In this document: positions 59,834 to 64,000 of the stretch, piece after piece
How the letters are laid out: each line of letters starts with the position of its first letter
Position numbering within the stretch: the first letter of the stretch is position 1
Source of the DNA: Streptosporangium sp. NBC_01756
GTDB lineage: Bacteria > Actinomycetota > Actinomycetes > Streptosporangiales > Streptosporangiaceae
Assembly: GCF_035917975.1 (NCBI RefSeq)
Contig: NZ_CP109130.1
Span: 2,852,001-2,916,000, forward strand
Direction: 5' to 3'
Length of the DNA: 64,000 bases
The notes under the pieces: model-generated
The model's database searches: none
Seen by the model: the letters and a program-made list of their open reading frames with translations, nothing else
What the model was told of the DNA's origin: nothing
Translations under genes and position numbers: made by a program

Positions 59834-60252
59834 TCGCTCTAGGGTTCCCCTGCCGCGCGGGGAAGCTCATCCGATGTTCGCCATTACGGGTCAGCTGACG
59901 TGATCAGCGAAGAGAACCAGGGCCCGTTCCCAGCGATACGACAGTCGTAGCACCACCGCTGTCGCCGTTCCGATGGGCATGGCAAGGCTGACAGATACCG
60001 CTGACTCAGGGGCTTCATATCCCGTCGATAAACACAAGCGCATAAAAAGTGATCCTTATCACCTCAAGACCGTGTTTGTCTTATTTGTTACTTATGCGGA
60101 TCTTGTCATCCATGGGGGTCGATGTGTAATTTCTGATCGTTTGCTGATTGGCGTTCTCCGAACCGGAGGCTCCGGCTCTACCGGGGCTTGTGCGGGGTAG
60201 AGAAACGCGAAGGCGTTTGCCGTCGCGCTGAGTGGTCGGAGGGTGACGGCGT
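59834..60252 (+). promoter_or_regulatory. AT-rich leader region of the RHS gene
   Basis: From about 60000 the base composition drops sharply in GC, unlike the rest of the window. It holds GTGAT-cctt-ATCAC (60049-60062), TTGTCT and TTACTTATG promoter-like elements around 60075-60095, and a TAATTT at about 60127. GGAGGG at 60238-60243 is the ribosome-binding site of the RHS gene. A 27-codon minus frame ending near 59898 is probably a transposase or other remnant but is too short to name. Confidence 0.5.
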
Positions 60253-63200
60253 ATGCGCCGCAGTTTGTCGTGGGCTCGTTCAACAGGTCGGAAGACCTGG
60301 ACGACCGTTGCAGTTATCGCGGCGCTGATACCCGGAATGTTGTTGTTCCAGGCCATTCCTGTCACTGCTGCGGTACGGGCTGTCCCATCAGTTCAAGGCA
60401 CCCCTGACTCGCCGAAACAGTTGACCGGTTCGGCCGAAGGCTTGCCGTCCTTGGTCTCAGCGAATGCGACGGGAACCGATTTTAAGTCGGCCAAGCGCGA
60501 CCCGAAGCCTCCCAAAGACGCACTGCCTTTGGAACGCCGTCATAAGTTCACGGGCGAGCCCGCTAAGGGAGGCTTGAAGTCGCCTCCACCCCTTCCTGGC
60601 AAGAGATCCCGAGAAGGCAAGAAGGCCGCCGATGAGGACGCACCGCAGTCCACCTCGGAAAGGTCTTCCTCTCCGGAGAATCCGTCGCTCGCCGCAGCCC
60701 TTGCGTCTGGACCGTCGGTGTCAGACCTGCGGGTGACGCCGAGCGTGTCGTCGGTGACCTCGTCGTTGACGCCGAGTTTGTCTGCGAAGGTTACCGATCC
60801 CGACGGTCGGACGGTGGGAATCAATGTCGAGATGCAGCATGATCCGGCCGTGCCCGCGCAGGGTTCGGGACTGATCTGGTCAGCCGGGACCGGAGCGGCC
60901 AACCCCTCAGGTTCACAGGTGAGCGTGCAAGTGCCGTCGGGGAAGCTGTCGGATGGCTGGTCGGTGCAGTGGCGAATCCAAGGATGGGCCGCCGCAACCG
61001 GCTCACCAGCCGGAACATGGTCAGCATGGCAGTCACTGAAGGTGAACATCTCCAAGCCATCGGTGTCGAACCTGATGGCGACGCCGAGCGTGTCGTCGGT
61101 GACCTCGTCGTTGACGCCGAGTTTGTCTGCGAAGGTAACCGATCCCGACGGTCGGACGGTGGGAATCAATGTCGAGATGCAGCATGATCCGGCCGTGCCC
61201 GCGCAGGGTTCGGGACTGATCTGGTCAGCCGGGACCGGAGCGGCCAACCCCTCAGGTTCACAGGTGAGCGTGCAAGTGCCGTCGGGGAAGCTGTCGGATG
61301 GCTGGTCGGTGCAGTGGCGAATCCAAGGATGGGCCGCCGCAACCGGCTCACCAGCCGGAACATGGTCAGCATGGCAGTCACTGAAGGTGAACATCTCCAA
61401 GCCATCGGTGTCGAACCTGATGGCGACGCCGAGCGTGTCGTCGGTGACCTCGTCGTTGACGCCGAGTTTGTCTGCGAAGGTAACCGATCCCGACGGTCGG
61501 ACGGTGGGAATCAATGTCGAGATGCAGCATGATCCGGCCGTGCCCGCGCAGGGTTCGGGACTGATCTGGTCAGCCGGGACCGGAGCGGCCAACCCCTCAG
61601 GTTCACAGGTGAGCGTGCAAGTGCCGTCGGGGAAGCTGTCGGATGGCTGGTCGGTGCAGTGGCGAATCCAAGGATGGGCCGCCGCAACCGGCTCACCAGC
61701 CGGGACATGGTCAGCATGGCAGTCATTGAAGGTGAACATCTCCAAGCCATCGGTGTCGAACCTGATGGCGACGCCGGGAACATCCTCGTCGGACGGCTGG
61801 ACGGCGTGGTCGTTGACTCCGAGCTTGTATGCGACGGTGAGCGATCCCGAGGGTCGGACGGTGGGAGTTAATGTCGAGATGCGACATGATCCGGCCGTGC
61901 CCGCGCAGGGTTCAGGGCTGATCTGGTCGACCGGAACCGGGGCGGCCAACCCCTCAGGTTCACAGGTAAGCGTGCAGGTGCCATCGGGGACGCTGACGGA
62001 TGGCTGGTCGGTGCAATGGCGAATCCAAGGACGGGCCGCCGCAACCGGCTCGGTGACCGGGCCATGGTCGGAGTGGCAGTCACTGAAGATAGCGGTACTG
62101 CTATGGCAGTGGGCCTCACCAGAGGACAACACCCAGGTCGGTTCCCTGAAGCCGACGCTGTCGGCCTACGCCGAATCCGGTGATCCCTCCCTGCCGGTGT
62201 CCTACTGGTTTCAGCTCTGCAAGGGCACCCCGGCAAAGTGGGACTGGTGCGAGAGTTCTCCGTCTTGGAGTGACTCATGGAGCTGGCAGGTACCCGCCGG
62301 CAAGCTGAAGTGGGGCGAAACCTACTCGTGGTATGCCCAAGCCTCCAGTAGCTCTTCAACTGTTACCTCACCATGGCGGACATTCACCACCTCACCAGAG
62401 CAGGGCAGCATCAACTCGCTGCTGGCATCCGGCACCAACGGCCGCGACTTCAACCAGGTGACCGGCAACTACACCCGGTCGGTCACCGATGCCACCGTCG
62501 CCACAGCCGGACTGCCGTTGTCCGTCAACCGCACCTACAACAGTCTCGACCCCCGCACCGATGGAGCGTTCGGTACGGGCTGGAGCACCCGCTGGGACAT
62601 GCGCGTGCTACCCGAGCCGCACACCTCCACGCTGCTGGTCACCTATCCCGATGGCCGCCAGTTGCGCTTCGCGGCCAGGAGCGACGGCACCTACGCGCCG
62701 CCCCCCGGCACCTACGCCACCCTGGCTGATGTCACCGGCGGCTGGCGGCTCATGGACAAGTCCTCCACCTCCTACTGGTTCGACACCACCGGCCGGCTGA
62801 CCAAGGTGAGTGATCGCCGGGGCCGCATCCAGGATCTGGCCTACGGCACGGACGGGAAACTGGCCAAGGTCACCGCGCCTGGCGGCCGGTCGCTGACCTT
62901 CGCCTGGACCGGCGCCCACGTGACCGCCGTATCCACCGATCCCATCGACGGTGCCCCGCTGACCTGGACCTACTCCTATGAGGGTGACGCCCTGACGAAG
63001 GTGTGTGCGCCAGGAGCGGGCACCGCCTGCACCGTCTACGCCTACACGGCCGCCTCGCGCTACCGCAGCGTGATCGCCAATGCCGCGCCCACCGGCTACT
63101 GGCGCCTGGGAGATGCGACCACCAAACTCGGCGACAAAGTGGCGAGCTCGGCCGACTGGAACATCGACGACGCCGACGCCAAGCTCGCCGGCACCTCCTA

Positions 63201-64000
63201 CAACGTCAGCAAGACCAGCCCCGGCGCACTGACCGGCAGCGGCGACGGCGCGATGCACTTCGCCGGCACCGCCAACTCCACCTACGTGCAACTGCCCTCC
63301 GGCGCGATCAATGGGCGCGGCAAGCTGCTGGCGGTCGAGGCCTGGTTCAAAACCACCGGCTCGGGCACCGTGGTCGGCTACCAGAATTCCCTGCAGAGCA
63401 AGTTCACCCCGGCCATCTACGTCGGCACCGACGGCAAGCTGCGCGGCCAGTTCGCCACCGGCACGATCAAACCGATCACCTCGGCCGCCGCGGTCAACAA
63501 CGGCGCCTGGCACCACGTGGTGCTCTCCGGAGCGGAGAACACTCAGACCCTTTTCCTGGACGGGCAGATCGTCGGCACACTCAGCGGCGACATCACCCAT
63601 TCGGATCAGGGCGAGACACGCGTCGGGTACGGCTACGCCTCCCCGTCCTGGCCCGCCACCGTCACCACTGCGGGCGCCTTCCCCTTCGCCGGGGACATCG
63701 ACGAAGTCGCCGTCTACGACAAGCCTCTCGGCCTGGCGGAGGCGCAGATCCACTACGCCGCCCGGCTGGCGCAACCGCAGATGACGAAGGCGACCCTGCC
63801 CTCCGCCCGGGTGTGGGCGTCCAACACTTTCGATCCTGACGGCGGGCGACTGCTCACCCACACCGACAACAACGCCGGCACCTGGAAACTCGGCTCCCTG
63901 CAGTACGCCCCGTACTACGGAGATGACGACGCTACCGGCACCATGCACGCCACCGCCGTGGTCACCGACCCCAACGACGGCACCCTGACCTACGTCAGCG
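60253..64000 (+). CDS. Secreted RHS/YD-repeat protein with LamG-like domain (partial)
   Basis: An open frame of 1,249 codons cut by the window end. Residues 1-42 are a signal peptide (WTTVAVIAALIPGMLLFQAI). A Lys/Pro-rich linker follows, then four 115-residue beta-domain repeats (154-613; the first three almost identical), a fifth divergent relative, and from about 716 the RHS start motif (SGTNGRDFNQVTGNYTRSVT, SVNRTYNSLDPRTDGAFGTG). YD-type repeats then lead to a LamG/concanavalin-like domain (about 937-1166; APTGYWRLGD, AWHHVVLSG, FAGDIDEVAVYD). Such proteins form large secreted shells, often with a variable C-terminal toxin; that end is not visible here. ATG with GGAGGG upstream. It lies beyond an AT-rich, fragment-filled zone, suggesting acquisition. 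Confidence 0.92.
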   Translation, partial: MRRSLSWARSTGRKTWTTVAVIAALIPGMLLFQAIPVTAAVRAVPSVQGTPDSPKQLTGSAEGLPSLVSANATGTDFKSAKRDPKPPKDALPLERRHKFTGEPAKGGLKSPPPLPGKRSREGKKAADEDAPQSTSERSSSPENPSLAAALASGPSVSDLRVTPSVSSVTSSLTPSLSAKVTDPDGRTVGINVEMQHDPAVPAQGSGLIWSAGTGAANPSGSQVSVQVPSGKLSDGWSVQWRIQGWAAATGSPAGTWSAWQSLKVNISKPSVSNLMATPSVSSVTSSLTPSLSAKVTDPDGRTVGINVEMQHDPAVPAQGSGLIWSAGTGAANPSGSQVSVQVPSGKLSDGWSVQWRIQGWAAATGSPAGTWSAWQSLKVNISKPSVSNLMATPSVSSVTSSLTPSLSAKVTDPDGRTVGINVEMQHDPAVPAQGSGLIWSAGTGAANPSGSQVSVQVPSGKLSDGWSVQWRIQGWAAATGSPAGTWSAWQSLKVNISKPSVSNLMATPGTSSSDGWTAWSLTPSLYATVSDPEGRTVGVNVEMRHDPAVPAQGSGLIWSTGTGAANPSGSQVSVQVPSGTLTDGWSVQWRIQGRAAATGSVTGPWSEWQSLKIAVLLWQWASPEDNTQVGSLKPTLSAYAESGDPSLPVSYWFQLCKGTPAKWDWCESSPSWSDSWSWQVPAGKLKWGETYSWYAQASSSSSTVTSPWRTFTTSPEQGSINSLLASGTNGRDFNQVTGNYTRSVTDATVATAGLPLSVNRTYNSLDPRTDGAFGTGWSTRWDMRVLPEPHTSTLLVTYPDGRQLRFAARSDGTYAPPPGTYATLADVTGGWRLMDKSSTSYWFDTTGRLTKVSDRRGRIQDLAYGTDGKLAKVTAPGGRSLTFAWTGAHVTAVSTDPIDGAPLTWTYSYEGDALTKVCAPGAGTACTVYAYTAASRYRSVIANAAPTGYWRLGDATTKLGDKVASSADWNIDDADAKLAGTSYNVSKTSPGALTGSGDGAMHFAGTANSTYVQLPSGAINGRGKLLAVEAWFKTTGSGTVVGYQNSLQSKFTPAIYVGTDGKLRGQFATGTIKPITSAAAVNNGAWHHVVLSGAENTQTLFLDGQIVGTLSGDITHSDQGETRVGYGYASPSWPATVTTAGAFPFAGDIDEVAVYDKPLGLAEAQIHYAARLAQPQMTKATLPSARVWASNTFDPDGGRLLTHTDNNAGTWKLGSLQYAPYYGDDDATGTMHATAVVTDPNDGTLTYVS
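60712..62091. repeat. Four tandem 345-bp repeats in the RHS gene
   Basis: Units begin at 60712, 61057, 61402 and 61747. Units 2 and 3 differ by only a few bases, unit 1 differs mainly in its first 30 bases, and unit 4 is diverged. Each encodes 115 residues (motifs SSLTPSLSAKVTDPDGRTVG, WSVQWRIQG). The near identity means recent duplication or gene conversion. Confidence 0.97.

Noticed and set aside
60540..62132. 530-codon minus-strand frame with four repeated segments
   Set aside because: It mirrors the 345-bp repeats of the RHS gene, which has the signal peptide, ribosome-binding site and RHS motifs on the plus strand.

Overview
The window is very GC-rich, uses GTG and TTG starts freely, and is packed with operons whose genes overlap by 4 bases (ATGA/GTGA). 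Gene content (F420-type PPOX protein, DUF1702/UnbV/UnbU proteins, CGNR regulator, streptogrisin-like protease, actinobacterial 'HVDxxRVSSxxC' leader peptide) points to a filamentous actinomycete. I lean to the Streptosporangiales, but that rests on gene style alone. No rRNA, tRNA, CRISPR array or complete insertion sequence was seen.

Layout. 1-3.6 kb: two TetR regulators, an HSL-type esterase and a DedA membrane protein. 3.8-8.3 kb: a probable surface-glycan or glycolipid locus (divergent gmd; glycosyltransferase, methyltransferase and alpha/alpha-toroid protein). 8.3-19.2 kb: a rhamnoside-utilisation operon (GH78, binding protein, two permeases, GH106) with a divergent DeoR regulator. 19.3-21.9 kb: secreted PhoD phosphatase and a discoidin-domain protein. 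22.2-24.8 kb: CoA-transferase and acyl-CoA dehydrogenase. 25.1-33.4 kb: a four-gene operon matching the enediyne 'UnbL-UnbV-UnbU-PKSE' order, in which the PKS has lost AT and ACP and apparently the active sites of KS, KR and PPTase, keeping only the DH catalytic pair. 33.5-36 kb: methyltransferase, and a PPOX/ferredoxin/alcohol-dehydrogenase operon. 36-42 kb: a ribose-type ABC sugar importer with oxidoreductase and isomerase genes. 42-42.6 kb: a patch of gene remnants. 42.6-48.3 kb: MarR/MFS/NmrA, CGNR regulator, phosphoesterase and LysE exporter. 48.5-50.7 kb: SDR and a DapB-like reductase. 50.7-56.3 kb: an organosulfur (sulfonate/sulfone type) uptake and oxidation operon headed by a Cys-containing leader peptide. 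56.4-58.8 kb: glutathionyl-hydroquinone-reductase-like protein and a secreted S1 protease. 58.8-60.2 kb: decayed fragments and a long inverted repeat. 60.25 kb to the end: a large secreted RHS/YD-repeat protein with near-identical 345-bp repeats, cut by the window edge.

The most unusual item is the enediyne-cassette-like operon. Its reading frame is intact over 1,117 codons, so the PKS looks retained for something other than standard polyene synthesis. A second theme is tandem repeats: inside genes the unit is a multiple of 3 (12, 30, 33, 42, 345 bp), while between genes it is not (5, 7, 35 bp).
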